Notes: generated from the letters alone by a model not told the origin. A DNA stretch of 64,000 nucleotides from Escallonia rubra (GCA_033065855.1 JAVXUO010002784.1:34155-98154); one strand, 5' to 3'. Shown: positions 12,251-25,747, counted from the stretch's first letter. Numbers and translations are program-made.

Positions 12251-14119
12251 CGTTGTACCCTGTGCAAGCAAGGTTACCACCAGCTACAGAACTCCACAGA
12301 AACCCATTTCTTCTTATCCCCCTTGTTCTCTTCACTCAAGACCCTCTTGTTTACTGCAACTTGTCCAGTCCCTCTCTCTCTCTAAAACTTTTTCTCTATC
12401 TTCTCTCTAAACATCCCACCAAAACAGCTCGTCGGTGTTAGCCGGGGGGATGGCGCTGGGGGCTTCATGGCTACCTCTCTCTCCCCTTCTCTTTCGTTTT
12501 CGTTTTCTATCCCTTCCATTTGGTTTGTGTTAGTGACTTGGGGAATGCAATGGTGACCCACGGCAACTGGAGGGTGGACGACGGAGTAGCGACAGCCGAT
12601 GGATCTCCCCAAATCTTCACGATCGGAGATGGAGTCGCACATATCTCTCTACATTATCGCCAGATCTAATCGATCTATGTAGATCTTGACCATAGTCTAA
12701 ATCTACTAGATCTGATCGATCGTCTTGGTGAAATGGCCGATGGTAGATCTGTACCTGTGCACGTGTGAAGAGGCTTTCGAGGGCTAAAGTGATGGCCGGA
12801 ATTTTGCCGACAGCGACCGGAATTTTGCCGGCGACAACCTAGAATTTTTTATGGCTGTGGGGGTTGGGGCCTCTTTGTAGTGGTTAATAGGGGTTCTGCT
12901 AGGTTTCTTTGTACCATGATTTCCTTGGGAGGGAGGGGTGGAGGGGACATGGTCTCTGGTGGGCTGGGGGTTTTAGTGTTTGGGGAGGGGGGAAGGAGGG
13001 GAGGGGTTTCAAGGTTTTCAGGGTTTCTGTTGGGTCTTGTATGGGGGTGGGGGTTTGGAAAGGGTTTTGTAATGGGGGGGGGGGGTAGTGGCTGTATTGA
13101 GTGCTTGTTGGGTCGTTGCCGTCTAACGGCAGCAAATGTTTCGGGGTTGGAATTGCCGGTGAAAAGTGTGAAATTGTCATATTGATGGCCTCTCACTCTC
13201 ACCCTCGTTTTGTGCTCAGATTGCATAGGTGTCGTGTACCCCTTTTGGTTTGTGCGGTTTCAAAGTGTCTTCCTCATTGTAATGTGTTTAATTTTACGTG
13301 TTTTTTTTGGTTTAATAGGTTTTAATTTGTATCATTTAGTCCTTGACATATTACTTAAGGTTAAGCTGAAGTGTAGGATATGCTCTGTTTCAGCTTAACT
13401 GTAATGTGTATAGGCTTAAAAGTAATTTATTCATTTTTTACCTTCGTAGTCTTGTATACGCATGAATCACGAAAATGTCGTGACATTCACATGCCATTGG
13501 GCAAACTTTGTAACATTTTAATTACCAAAGATATTAAAAGATTTACCAAAAAAAAAAAAACCTCTTGTTCTCTACACCCACAAACTCCATTGGACTCAAC
13601 AGACCCACAAACACACATGTGCACACAAGCATACATTAAAACACATCATACTCAACACACATATGCACTAACTCACACTCACATGCACGACACACCCAAT
13701 TCACCTCTCTCACAGCCACTTACACAGACTGATACATACACACAACACACACGTACAACTCACACACACAGCACACAATTTGGTCACTCAGTTGCCTCTT
13801 AGCAGCTCCACCATGCGCATATGGACACTCCAACACACACATCATTTCACCCAGCTACCTTCCATATCACCCCTGTAATACCACTCACTCACACACCTTA
13901 GTTCTTACTCCCCACTCAGCCCTCACACATGTTTACAAAACCTCACATTTCTTCCAAAATGCACCGCATACACTCATATCAGGCACTCAAAACACACATA
14001 AACACCCATGCACCACTGATATCACACACCATATGCATGGCCATAGCAGCTCACCCACTCACACCCACTGCCTCACGACAGTGGGTCTCTCCCTCTTTGC
14101 TCTCTTTTTCATCACTTAC

Positions 14120-14155
<36 letters not shown>

Positions 14156-14190
14156 CACATACTTACACACTCAGGTTCACATTTAAGCAC
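12251..14190. other. CT-, G- and CA-rich low-complexity DNA, no gene supported
   Basis: The stretch runs through a CT-rich leader-like segment (12,360-12,420), a G-rich segment with a run of eleven or more G near 13,075, and a CA-rich segment (13,560-13,960). An (AT)n microsatellite lies at about 14,123-14,153. Frames up to 140 codons exist but are low-complexity and occur on both strands. No family was recognised. Confidence 0.5.
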
Positions 14191-14219
14191 TCAACCCTCC
14201 CATGAATTCCTATGATAGA

Positions 14220-14657
14220 TGATATGGGTAAAAATATACTCCCGTGGGAGAGCAACACGTGTCGCCACCAGAGAGTTTTGAAACCGCCCCATGACTCTTG
14301 GAGAGGTGGGAAGTGGCATTTACCCACTCTCCCATTATGGGTAATAATCACCCATGAATTTTGTTAACTCCCCATAAAAGCTAGAAACTCCCCAATAAGG
14401 GAAATGACACTTTAAGACATTCCTATAAAATAGAAGTAAAAACGAGAGAAGAAGGTGAGTTATGACTATCTAATATTTTCAGATACTATCACTCAAAATT
14501 GCTTACTGACTTAAGCATCAGATACTCCCCGCCGTAGCCCCCTCTAGGGGTCCCGACGCGTCACCGTTTGCTCGTGTTGTGCTTTGCAGGTCTGCTCGCG
14601 TGCTCTTTTGGTCCCAACCGACGCTCGTTCGGTCCCGGTCAATTTTTTGCCACAACA
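14220..14657 (+). repeat. 5' LTR of the LARD-like element
   Basis: TG...CA bounded. It contains a TATA-like TATAAAATA at 14,424-14,432 about 205 bp in, and a shared GTTTGCTCGTGTTGTGCTTT block near the 3' end. It is preceded by ATAGA and followed directly by the leader. Confidence 0.9.
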
Positions 14658-17600
14658 TTTTGGCGTTATCCGTGGGACCGACTAGCCAGGCAGACTTAGC
14701 ATACGCGTCAGCAAAGAAAAGCAAAGGAGTACAGAATGCCAGCTAAAATATCATTGGCAGCACCGGGCGGCGATCTCGGCGATCAGCACACCACCGGCAA
14801 TCATCAATGACGTTACAGTCCAACCACGCTCGGTCACCACTGACCACAGCCATCGGTTGGTGTCTCCTTCTCTATTCTGCGCCCACCACAGCTACAGCGA
14901 AGCTGCTGTAGCAACCAACAAAAAAAAATTTAGGGAAAGCTGAGACTGCAGAAGCACCGCCATCGTATGCCACAACGATGAATCTTTGAACAGCTCTTGC
15001 GATCAGCATCACCGTCGCACCCAACGGTTGCCGTAACTCTATTCAAGTCCCACCCATCAGGGCGACTAGACACATCCACACAGCAACAACGTCTTCGTCC
15101 AGGTTCACAAAACTATTGATGCTGCTGCAGAAGCTTTCCAAATAAACTAACGCACGGACCTCCTCCTGTCCAGAAATATTTTGGCCGGTCGGGACACTGC
15201 ACACAACCATTCGCAAGCGAAGGAATGTACGAACACACTTTCGCAGTCCCCTACTGACCACAACCAGCACTAGTCAAGGCCTTAATAAGGCTATCATCAC
15301 TACGCCGACCCACTGCCCTCAGTCACGGCCAGCAGTAGCAAGGCCTCCACTGGCCACATGAACCACCGTGGAGTTACAACCACAAACAAGAAAAAAAAAA
15401 ACTTGCCATCAAAATCTCTAACCGCACTCGCCACAAAACAAAAACGGCCTCATAGCTGCTTGAGTCAGCCGCCAGCTGAGCCTCCGTGAATCGCCCACCA
15501 AAGACCCACGACCGTCTCAAATTTACTCAGCACCAGCAACATGACAGCAACCGATGTTGCCCATTACAGTCAACAATTTTCCGCCGTTGTAACCAAACAG
15601 CGAGTTGCCTGCACCACTCCGGCGAACTCCTCGCCTTTATCGCCAACAGCAACATCGCTGTCGTTGTTTCTCTGTCAAAGACTGCTATCACCGTCACCAC
15701 GTGCAGGTTTTCATATACAATGAACGTGCACAAGGAGGTGCTAACTCGCCGACAGATGCCGTTTTTAGGGAATCGGCCAAATAGTGGGATCCACTACAAC
15801 CGTGGTCACACCAATTGCACACCGAAGCATCTCCACCTACCATACAGTGACGAAGCCATTAGCCATTGCCGCTGCCACAATGGGTGCATCAACTAACCGC
15901 ACAAACTACAACCATCGACGATGGCGCACCGTCGCAATTGAGCGGCGAACTGTTACCACTGTTTCGCTTAACTCACTGCCGTTGCTAAACACACGGCCAT
16001 CGCGCCAGGTAGCGACTTCACTACGGCCATACTCCACCGAATTACAGACTCATCGCTAAACGGTGGGCTACGATCGCCGCATTAAACTCCATTGCGAGTT
16101 GTCTCCTCGTAGCCACTTCCCACCGCCTTGGGTCTGTAAGCCAGTGGGGCCCTTCATCAACCACTAACCCACCGTCAAGATTAACGGCGATGGTCACAAT
16201 CCCGATAGACGCACGCTATCGACGCTGATCGCCACACCTCTATTTGGATCCGTGCCACCACGATTGACGACTGCATCGCCAAATCGCCGATCTGACCCCC
16301 GTCTTCTCACCGTCCCAATTCGCGACATAACGCCAAGCAACATCGCCGGACCACCATGACCGGCTACACGCCATCGGGGCTGTACCAGATTCGCGAAGAT
16401 GTCGCTGCCATAACCGCATGAACTTCATCGGCCACTATCTCACCGGCGAAAGCCAGAACGGAGCAACAGGCATCACTGTCACCGCCAAAGTTTGTCGGCG
16501 TCGCTGTTTAGTCCAAGCTTTCGCCATGGTGACCATCAGACGCACGGCCTTCGTCTGCAATCGACGTCCCCAAGGAGAAAACGGCCAGATCTAGACTCAT
16601 CGGCAGTGATCGGCGCTGACTCTTCGGCAGTTGGTGGCTCTAATGATGGTGGTCCTGTGGTGACACCACGGCTGGCCCCTCTGGTGAAAGAGAAACTGAC
16701 TTTCATCAGGTGCACTCTTTCCATCTTATGAAATTATGTGTTAACCCCATAATTTTGCATATTTCTGGTGCTTGCCCATAATCAAGATTTAATTAAATCT
16801 TATAATGTGATTTATCTACGCATATTAGCCTACACATCAATTGCTATATTCGTCGCTAACACCTGTATACACAGACTTGTTTGTACACAACATAATACGC
16901 AACGGCTATGATTCTAAGTGTCAGCACGGTTAACATATGCATGCATATTGTTTAAATACTTTAATCTAGACCTATTCATTTTTTGGTCTAGCATCACCTA
17001 ATTGCTTCAATTGGCTAAACACTTTCAGGTCATCCGAGTGTTAATAATTGTTCATTATGCCTCACTTGCGTCATGCAATACGGTACAGCTGCTAACCGAC
17101 AGGGTAATAATGGTGTCATAGCGTATGATTACTACCAGTTTAGTGCTAAATTGTAGTTGCCTTTATCAGCTCATGCGCTCTCTTGCTATATTTTCGCGAG
17201 ACATATTTTTTCCTGTTACGAGGGTTTGTACTGCAAACCATTTCATAAGTAAAAAAAAAGTTTCACAGCCCTCTGTGGCTTTAGTTACGCATAAAGCTTT
17301 AGTTGTAGCATCATGCCGGCTTAACGTAACAAGCTGACTTATGTGGTAGAGAGGCACACGCTACTAGTAATCTGGTAGCTCTGAGAGCATTGCATGCATA
17401 TGTTGATAACATTGCTAGTACATTCGGTAGCTTGGATAGCCTGTGGCTGTGCAATTAGCAAATCAATGGCATTACTTGCTAGAGTTGCTAGAGATTGTTG
17501 CACATCCCCGGACAACATTTCGACAGCATATGACACAATTTTTATTGCTCATCCGGTGGCATGCGAACAAGCTATGATCCTCTAGCTTTACTTGTTCGTC

Positions 17601-18529
17601 ATCCTAAGTCGACAGACTCTACTTGAAGTTTTGTAAGCATACCCTACATAATGACTAAGAAGCCATCATTGCATCTATGCCTTGACCTGCTCGTCACCAC
17701 TCATGCCATGAAAAAATCCATAGAACAGTTGCAAACCTTGGTCAGTCGTCCCTCTTAGATGTGTCAAGCACTACAAACCATCACCTGTCAACGGCAACAT
17801 ATTCAATGATGCCTCACCTAACCTCCTCATCATGATGCTGAGAGCTTTTATAACCAATGGCCAAGGTCACCCAACAATGAATTTAGAAATACTCTCGCCA
17901 TCTGCATCACAAGAAGAACCAAGACTGTTGACCGTCGCAATGGCTACATCACTTGTTCTAAATGACGAGTATTACCATTATTCAAGGAATAAATGACCTA
18001 AGAAGAGATATTATGAGGCTCACTAGTAGATGCTCTAACCACTCATGACCGACACTTTGAGAAGCTCAGCATCACATCGCCAGTTATCATTCGGCACACC
18101 TTCACTAAGGACATTTGTGTTGGTCTAGCCTAATGCCCGTGCTCATCTCTATAAAGATTCACCTAAGCATTGGCCCAACTGAGTAATCGTACTCCTTTCA
18201 CGAGGAGTCATCTAAGCCTCATAGAGCAGAAATTCTTCGAATTCCTAGCTCACTGTTCTCCAAACTGAGCAGCAGAGATATGATGGACTCCTACTTTGCT
18301 AGACCGAGCAAACAAGCTCCTTCAGGCCTCTCAAATTCTCTCATGCTCAAAAATAAAGTGAAGAGAAATGAAACGAGTTCTCCTTATATAGAGATATTAT
18401 TGTAATCCAATAGCCAAGATCTCACGACTGTTAGGACAACCAAAACATGATGACAATTAATTAGCACAATAAAGGGGTAAGTTTACCCTTGTACCCCTTG
18501 ATAGAAACTTTGAGAAAGCCGAGTGGATA

Positions 18530-20400
18530 CGCTACTTCACTCGAATCCTCTATAAAGCCTCTTCCTCTACTCGCCCAGCCGAGTAAATGAGTTGCACTTG
18601 AGGTCTAAACCTCCACTCACAAAATTAAGCAGACGAGCGTACAGACCCATGCCTCTGCTCTGGCCAAGTAGACAAGCGCATTTGGTCTTAGCCTCTACCA
18701 AGCAGACGAGAGCATGGACCCATGCCTCTACTCACAAGCGCCTTTGGTCTTAGCCTCTACCGAGCAGACGAGCACATAGACCTATGCCTCTGCTCTATCT
18801 GAGTAGACGAGTGCATTTGGTTTTAGCCTCTGTCGAGCAGACGAGCGCACATAACCATGCCTCTGCTCTGGCCGAGTAGATAAGCGCATTTGGTCTTAGC
18901 CTCTGCCGAGCAGACAAGCGCACAGACCCATGTCTCTACTCACGAGCGCCTTTGGTCTTAGCCTATGCCGAGCAGACAAGCACACAGACCTATGCCTCTG
19001 CTCTTACTGAGTAGACGAGTGCATTTGGTCTTAGCCTCTGCTGAGCAGACGAGCGCACAGACCCATGCCTCTACTCACGAGTGCCTTTGGTCTTAGCCTC
19101 TACCAAGCCGACGAGCACACAGACCTATGCCTCTGCTCTAACTGAGTAGACGAGTGCATTTGGTCTTAGTATTTACCGAGCAGACGAGCGCACGGACCCA
19201 TGCCTCTACTCACAAGCGCCTTTGGTCTTACCCTCTGCCAAGCAGACGAGCACACAGACTTATACCTCTGCTCTAACTGAGTAGACGAGTGCATTTGGTC
19301 TTAGCCTCTGCCGAGCAGACGAGCGCACAAACCCATGCCTCTACTCACGAGCGCCTTTGGTCTAAGCCTCTGCCAAGCAGACAAGCACACAGACATATGC
19401 CTCTGCTTTAACTGAGTAGACGAGTGCATTTGGTATTAGGCTCTGCCGAGCAGACGAGCGCACAAACCCATGCCTCTACTCTAGTCGAGTAAATGAGTTC
19501 TTTTGGTCTTAGCCTCTCCCGATCAGATGAGCAATAGACCCATGTCTCTAGTCGAGTAGACGAGCTCCTTTGGTCTTACCCTCTGCCGAGCAGACGAGCG
19601 CATTAGACCCATGCATCTGCTCTAGCCAAGAAGACAAGCACATTAGACCCCTTTTGCCTCTACTCGCTCAACCGAGTAGGCGAACTCCATTCGAGGTCTA
19701 AGCCTCTGCTCACAAAGCCGAGCAGACGAGCACATTAGACCCCTCTGCCTATACTCGCCCAGCTGAGTATACAAGCTCCCTCCGAGGTCGGTCTCTATGC
19801 TCGCGAATCTGAACAGACGAGCACCTTTAGAGCCTTTCAATCTCTATGCTCGCCAAGCCGAGAACACGAGCACTTTTAGAGCCTCTAAGCCTCTGCTCGC
19901 CAGGTCGAGCAGATGAGCACATTAGAGCCTCTCAATCTCTCTGCTCACCAAGCCGATTAGACGAGCATCTTTGGAGCCTCTAAGCCTCTACTCGCTAGGC
20001 CAAGCAGACGAGCACTTTAGTCTCAGTCTCTCTGCTCGCCAAGTCGAGCAGACGAATGCCTTTAGAACCTCTACGCCTCTGCTCACTAGGCTGAGCAGAC
20101 GAGCACATTAGAGTCATCTCGCCAAACCGAGCAGGCGAGCGCCTTCAGAGTCTCCTAAGCCTTTGCTCGCTAGGCCGAGGCGACTAGCACATTAGTTTGT
20201 TTGTCTGCTCGCGCAGCCCAACAGATGAGCTCCTTTAAGATTCTACTCGACCAGCTGAGGAGACGACTACATCCATGCTATCTACTCAGCCAGCCGAGCA
20301 GACGAGCAGGGTTAAGGCCTCTACTCTGCCAATCGAGTAGGCGAGCCTTTCTAAGCCTGTAGTCGGCAGGCCGGGTAGACAAGCCCGCCTTTGCCAAACC
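18530..20400. repeat. Minisatellite with 135 bp higher-order period
   Basis: Short units around GAGCAGACGAGCGCAC and CTTTGGTCTTAGCCTCT alternate. The phrase CCTATGCCTCTGCTCT recurs at about 18,989, 19,124, 19,259 and 19,394, exactly 135 bp apart; an earlier copy at 18,781 is 208 bp away. Right of about 19,640 the units drift and the higher-order period is lost. The array lies inside the LARD-like element. Confidence 0.88.
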
Positions 20401-20554
20401 CAAAGTTTCTGCACTATACCAATGAGTGAGAGATATCACTTTTGGTTTAAATTCCTAACGCGAAACCTCCCTTAATAAAGTCTAAAATTCGATGCTAAGT
20501 CAATTATCCCACTTCCACGTTCTTTCTTAGAAAGAACATGGAATGGGGGGCAAA

Positions 20555-20998
20555 TGATATGGGTAAAAATATACACCCGTGGAAAAGCAACACGTGTCGC
20601 CACCAGAGAGTTTCGAAACCTCCCCATGACTCTTAGAGAGGTGGGAAGTGGCATTTACCCACTCTCCCACTCTCCCATTATGGGTAATAATCACCCATGA
20701 ATTTTGTTAACTCCCCATAAAAGCTAGAAAATCCCAATTAAGGGAAAGGACCCTTTAAGACATTCCTATAAAATGGAAGTAAAAACGAGAGAAGAAGGTA
20801 AGTTCTGACGATCTAATATTTTTAGATATTCTCGCAAAATTGCTTACTGACTTAAGCATCGGAGACCCCCCGCCGGAGCCCCCTCCGGGGGTCCCGGCGC
20901 GTCACCGTTTGCTCGTGTTGTGCTTTGCAGGTTTGCTCGCGTGCTCGTTTGGTCCCAACCGACGCTCTTTCGGTGCCGGTCAATTTTTGGCCACAACA
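20555..20998 (+). repeat. 3' LTR of the LARD-like element
   Basis: Aligns to 14,220-14,657 along its whole length with about 30 differences and one extra short repeat (CACTCTCCC twice). It is preceded by the purine tract at 20,540-20,554 and followed by ATAGA. Confidence 0.9.
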
Positions 20999-21003
20999 AT
21001 AGA

Positions 21004-23124
21004 CTAACGTCAACCCACTGCCGATTTCTATTTTTTCTTCCCGAGATCTGTAAACCATAAATAACAATAGAATAAAGATAAAGAAACATACCGAAAACTT
21101 GCCGGAACGATCTCTTCGATCTCTCTCTCGGTATCTCTCCCTCTCTCTAAAAACCCACATATACAAAGCCATAACCACAAGATGCAACAGCCCCCTTCCA
21201 GGGCCGACACCTAGCCCATACACACAAGCACACGGCTGAATTTCAGCCTTTCCCTTTGCCCATGCACACACATGATCTCACGGTTCTCTCATGTATCACT
21301 GTGTCACTCCCGAAAACCCACGGCAAACCTATTCTCATGGCCATACACCCAAATCCCTTCCCCCATAAATCACGGAGTAAACTAGAGGGAAAATAAGGGT
21401 TAGGAACTTACCAGAAAGGTGGCTTCGATCGCCGGAAACCCCTTCGTTCCATCCTTCCTATCTCTCTCTGTAATTCTCTATCTCCTTCTCAAAATGGGTC
21501 TAACGGCTAGAAGGGGAGCCTTGGATGGCTGCCCTAGATAATATTGTATTTATATGTGTAAAAATGCAAACCCTAATTAGATAGGAAAAGAAAATCATAC
21601 CCACTTATTTGTCGCTAAATCTTCTTGCCCAAATTTATTTATTTATTTATTATTATTATTTTTGCGAAAATGGTTCAATAATGGAGTATTTACGATAAAT
21701 TATCTGTTAGGAAAAAATATGAATAGTTGTTACATAGTCCCGCTTCCGTAATCGTCGCTAGAAGTTGCCATATAAATACACCGATGCTAAAAATGAATCG
21801 TTGCTAATAACTACACCGCTACTAAAATTTTAATTGTCACTAAAAACATTTATACCGATGTTAAGATAGATAATTCGCCGCTAAAATACACGTTGACGTT
21901 ATACATATACATATATAAGGATATATCATCGCTAAAAGTTTACCAATAAAATTTTCGCTCATAGAAATCGACTCTAAATCTTGCACATAAAAGTCGTCGC
22001 TCAAATTAACTAACCAGCTAGCATTATCATGGTTGAGGGTGTTACAGCAGCCATCACCGCGCGACGCAAGGCAGCACCCCGCTGCTACTTTCTCTTCTTC
22101 TCCGTCACACACGGCCGCTTCACACCACACATCCATGCAACCCATCGTCCGTACTTCCATCCGCTTACGTTCCATGGTAGCCATTGTTGTACGAGCCCAT
22201 CAAGGCGCCATGGCGGTTGCCTCAATCCCACGTTTTTATCTATACCCCTAGATATTACATCCAATCTTTATATATATACTAACAACTATTTCATATCAAG
22301 GGAGACCCATGTACATCTACCCATAACATCAATTCATATCAAAACTTAACACCAAAGCAAAACTTACCGGAAAATGTCCTTCGATCGCCGGAGATCTCCC
22401 TCTATGCGCTCAGCCGTTTCTAGATAGTTTTGAATTCCTAGGGCCCGGCTGACCCCGTAAGGTTAATTATATATACAAGAAAGTAGAAAACCTAACTTGA
22501 GGAATTTCATAATAGCCCCCTAATTTTTGTTAGTTAATTAAATTGTCCCCGGCTTTCTATTATTGCCAAAGAAAAGACCCAAATAGCTACTTACGATATT
22601 TTACAAGTTAGATAAATTATTAACAGGTTGTTGTGTCACTCGCTTCACCAATTTGTCGCCAAAGGTCTCCAAAAATATCATTACGCTACTTATTACTAAG
22701 ATCTCAATCAATAGCGCCTATCGGTAAATTTACAACTTACGGTAAAAAAAAATTAGTCGCTAAAACTTCTAATCCAACTTATGATTGCGAAAAATGGTCC
22801 AAAAATAAAATACTTACGATGAACTATATGTTAACAAATTATTAACGATTGTTACGCTAACTCGCTCCACTATCTGTCGCTAAAATTGGTCACGTAGAAA
22901 ATATTAATGCCAACAAAAGAATTTCGTCGCCAAAAGAACTCAAATAATTACTTATAAACTTTTCGCTATAAGTCGCTATAATAAAAGTATCAATGCTAAG
23001 CAGGAGTTCGTCGCTAAAAAGAAGCAAATATTTATTTATTTTTTACTTGTAAAATTTGCCGCTAAAAGAATTAAGTAAAATTCGTTAAAAATTAATAATT
23101 CAAACCTAAGATCGGGATATTACA
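21004..23124. repeat. LTR-type remnants with TGTTACA/ATTACA ends and repeated GTCGCTAAA
   Basis: GAGGGTGTTACA ends at 22,046 and CGGGATATTACA at 23,124. Read in reverse these give TGTAACACCC and TGTAATATCCC, classic gypsy LTR termini. Two related halves (about 21,390-22,046 and 22,370-23,124) share a CGATCGCCGGA block and an AT-rich part with GTCGCTAAA or GTCGCCAAA phrases, about a dozen in all and in one orientation. No coding domain is visible. Orientation and outer boundaries are uncertain. Confidence 0.45.
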
Positions 23125-24289
23125 GTTTCCATGCATCGTTGATCTTATAACAAATATGAGAGTATATATCTTCATGTTATAATGGTAAAATCATGTATGA
23201 TAGTCTACTAAAGATGAACTTTATAAGGTGAATATCATTAGATCACCACCTCAAGACATATTTGGAGTTCTGACTGTAAGCCACAACTGTCCTTGTATTC
23301 CAAGGCACTGTGCGCGTATGTGAGTGTGAGTGTCTGTGTCTTATGCTTATATTTGACAGGTCTTGTGTCGTTATGAACTTAGAAAAGCATAATTTAGATT
23401 TTGAAGTAATGCAGCAGTAGTGTCATCCAAGTACTACCCTAACTGAAATTGATGATATTTATGTTTTGAGTGTGATAATATAACGTTGTTGAAGAAACCT
23501 ACAGTGATTCTACTTGCTCTTGAAAGAGTCTAAAAGGAACTTTTTGAATATAGATTATCCTTGTTAGTTCATCCCCTCAAAAGGGCATTTTGTTACTGGT
23601 GTGTCTATGTAGTATATAGACATCTTTGTTAGCACGGTGTCTGTGTCTATCTACTACAATGACTGTTTTTCATATGATTGTGTCTCTTCTTTTGTGTAAC
23701 TAATGATTACGTATGATCTAATTGTTCAGGTTTCTCAGCATAAAAAGGTAAAGAAGAATTTCGTCACTTTGAAAAATTTGCAAAATATGATACAAGAATG
23801 AAAGGGGGTACGTACGTAGACGAGTCTTCACCTTTTTTAATGCATTCTGTTTGTCGATTAGTTTTTTAGTTTAATTCGACTTATGTTATACCGGTTAAAT
23901 TCATAACCTTCTTTCTTGAATTTTTAAATTTTCAGTTTTATATGACTGGAAGACATCAAAGCTTTTGTTGGACTTAAAAGAACCGATATGAACTGTGATG
24001 ACATTTTGGATGAGATGTATATATCTTTAGGTTGGTTGTTCAATGACATTATATTTGTTTGTTTTTGAAATTGAGAACATCTGGATGGTTATGTAATTAG
24101 GATTTGAATGACGGATATGATATAGTTGAAGAATGACATTAGCTTATGCGTAATAATGAGTTTATTAGCTCGATAGATCAACTTATAAGTTGTTCATCAT
24201 TCGTGTTGGATTGGAGCAGGATTACATAAAATATACTTCACTTTTACGTAGCTATTACCAGTGTTTTTATCAGATTTTACAATATGGCA
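23125..24289. other. AT-rich stretch, no gene recognised
   Basis: No frame resembles a known protein. It probably belongs to the interior of the CACTA-like element whose right end lies at 24,777. Confidence 0.35.
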
Positions 24290-24777
24290 GGCAAAAAATT
24301 AGTAACAATTGCTTAAAAGTGCCGTAAATAGGAACGACATTTCTAAGATAATGCCACTAAACAAAACTAGCAGTTGACGGAAGTGATGCTAAATTAACGA
24401 TATTTCAAAGATTGTGTCGCCAAATAAACAATAGCACTTTAAAAGAAGCGTTGCTAGATAATGTCGCTAAACAAAACTGCCCCTTGAAGGAAGTGTCGTT
24501 AATTTTAATGATGTCTCAAAGATAATACCGCCAAATAAAAATGGCACTTTAATATAAGCATTGCTAACTTAGCGACACTCGAAAGTGTCAGTTGACTATT
24601 GACCCCATAAGAGGCACTTGAAAGTGTCGCACAAAAATGTCGTAAGTGGAATGTAACGTGTATAACAAGTGTCGGGATATTCCCGCCGGATAAATTTGCG
24701 ACGCTTAAGAAAAGCGTTGATAAAGTGTCGGAAAACTACTTTGCACTTTTAATGTCATTGGCAACACTTTTCTAGTG
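24290..24777. mobile_element. CACTA-like right terminus with subterminal repeats
   Basis: The stretch is dense in short direct and inverted phrases such as GTGTCG, GTCGCTAAA, GGCACTTT and AAAGTGTCG. It ends in GGCAACACTTTTCTAGTG; read in reverse this begins CACTAGAAAAGTGTTGCC, a typical CACTA start with subterminal motifs. The facing left terminus was not found, so the extent and the 3 bp duplication (candidate TCG) are unproven. Confidence 0.6.
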
Positions 24778-24929
24778 TCGCCACAACCTTTTTTTTTTTT
24801 TTTTTATTATTGACATGTGTGTGCTGTTTGAGTTTCTTTATGAGGATCACATCATTTGTAGTTCATTTACAAACTTGGCTTATGCATAGTATTTCTTTAA
24901 TCGGTCTAGATTGACTAATTGTGACAATT

Positions 24930-25745
24930 TGATCCATCTAAATCGACTATATAGCTATACCCGCTTTCATGATTTGCTTGATCATATAGGGCCTGGCCAA
25001 TTAGGTTTGAACTTTCCTCGTAGCTTCAAGATTTGTCTAATATTCTCCTTAAGTACTAAATCTTCATCTTTCAAATCAGGTCTTTTCATTCTTTAGTTAA
25101 ACAGCTAAGCGATTCGTTTTCGATAACCCTGAATGTGGTAGAGAGCTTTCAACATCTTTTCATCTACCAGCACTAGCTCTTCAAAGCGGTTGCACACTCA
25201 ATCTTCCTCTGCTACTTGGTTCTTCAACAATACCTTGAGAGAGTCTATTTCCAATTCCACTAGGAGGACGACTTCCATACCATAAACTAGAGAATAGAGG
25301 GTAGCCCCGGTTGATGTTCTTACTGATGTCTTATAGCTCCAGAGGGCATAAGGAAGCTTGTCTAGCCAACTCCGACAAGAATCTATCATCTTACTCAGTA
25401 TGTTCTTTTCGACGGATTCTACAGCCCCATTGATCTATGGACGTAGGGTGATGAGCGATGTTCGATGATACCATATTCTTCAGCTAAACTAGGGAAGTTA
25501 TGTTGTATAACTCTCGAGGGGGGAGATGTTGTAGATTGACGTATACTGGGAATTTATGACACATTTTCACGTGCTCGATGTAGTCTTGTTCCATCGTGCT
25601 CTAGTAATATTCTTGTCAAAGGACTTTCTTTGCTAGCATACGGTCATTCTCGTGTGGTCCATTTATCCTGAATGTATATCTTCCCTAATCTTCTTTCTCA
25701 GTCACACACAGTAAGTGTTGTCCATTAAAAGGTCTTTACACATGA
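24930..25745 (-). mobile_element. Ty3/gypsy integrase fossil, Tat/Athila-like
   Basis: Reading the - strand from right to left gives remains of the integrase zinc-binding region, then a core segment KLPYALWSYKTSVRTSTGAT followed by LVYGMEVVLLVELEI (about 25,200-25,390), then a C-terminal part with a PNWPGPY-like phrase. The VRTSTGATPYSLVYGMEAVLPVE signature is familiar from Tat/Athila-type plant gypsy elements. The piece is clearly broken, with several interruptions, and is cut at its 5' side where an LTR begins at 25,748. No LTRs of its own were identified. Confidence 0.8.
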
Positions 25746-25747
25746 AT

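Larger units (their letters stand above)
14220..20998 (+). mobile_element. Non-autonomous LTR retrotransposon (LARD-like), bounded, ATAGA duplication
   Basis: The element has LTRs of 438 bp (14,220-14,657) and 444 bp (20,555-20,998), both beginning TGATATGGGTAAA and ending CCACAACA. A perfect 5 bp target duplication, ATAGA, lies at 14,215-14,219 and 20,999-21,003. A leader TTTTGGCGTTATCCGTGGGA follows the left LTR, and a purine tract GGAATGGGGGGCAAA precedes the right one; both fit Ty3/gypsy relatives. The ~5.9 kb interior shows no gag or pol motif. It holds a GC-rich stretch (14,760-16,740), an AT-rich stretch (16,740-18,530) and a minisatellite (18,530-20,400). The LTRs differ at roughly 30 sites (about 7% by eye), suggesting an insertion a few million years old. 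It would have depended on enzymes from another element. Confidence 0.88.

Noticed and set aside
12849-13230. Proline-rich - strand frames
   Set aside because: Explained by a G-rich low-complexity stretch on the + strand; no signal peptide or family signature.
14735-16740. Possible captured host gene inside the LARD-like element
   Set aside because: GC-rich with frames up to 136 codons in several phases, but no recognisable domain, no consistent frame and no intron logic; left as non-coding interior.
18530-20400. CRISPR-like array because of regular spacing
   Set aside because: No unique spacers; both the repeat and the intervening text are repeated, and the context is a plant retroelement.
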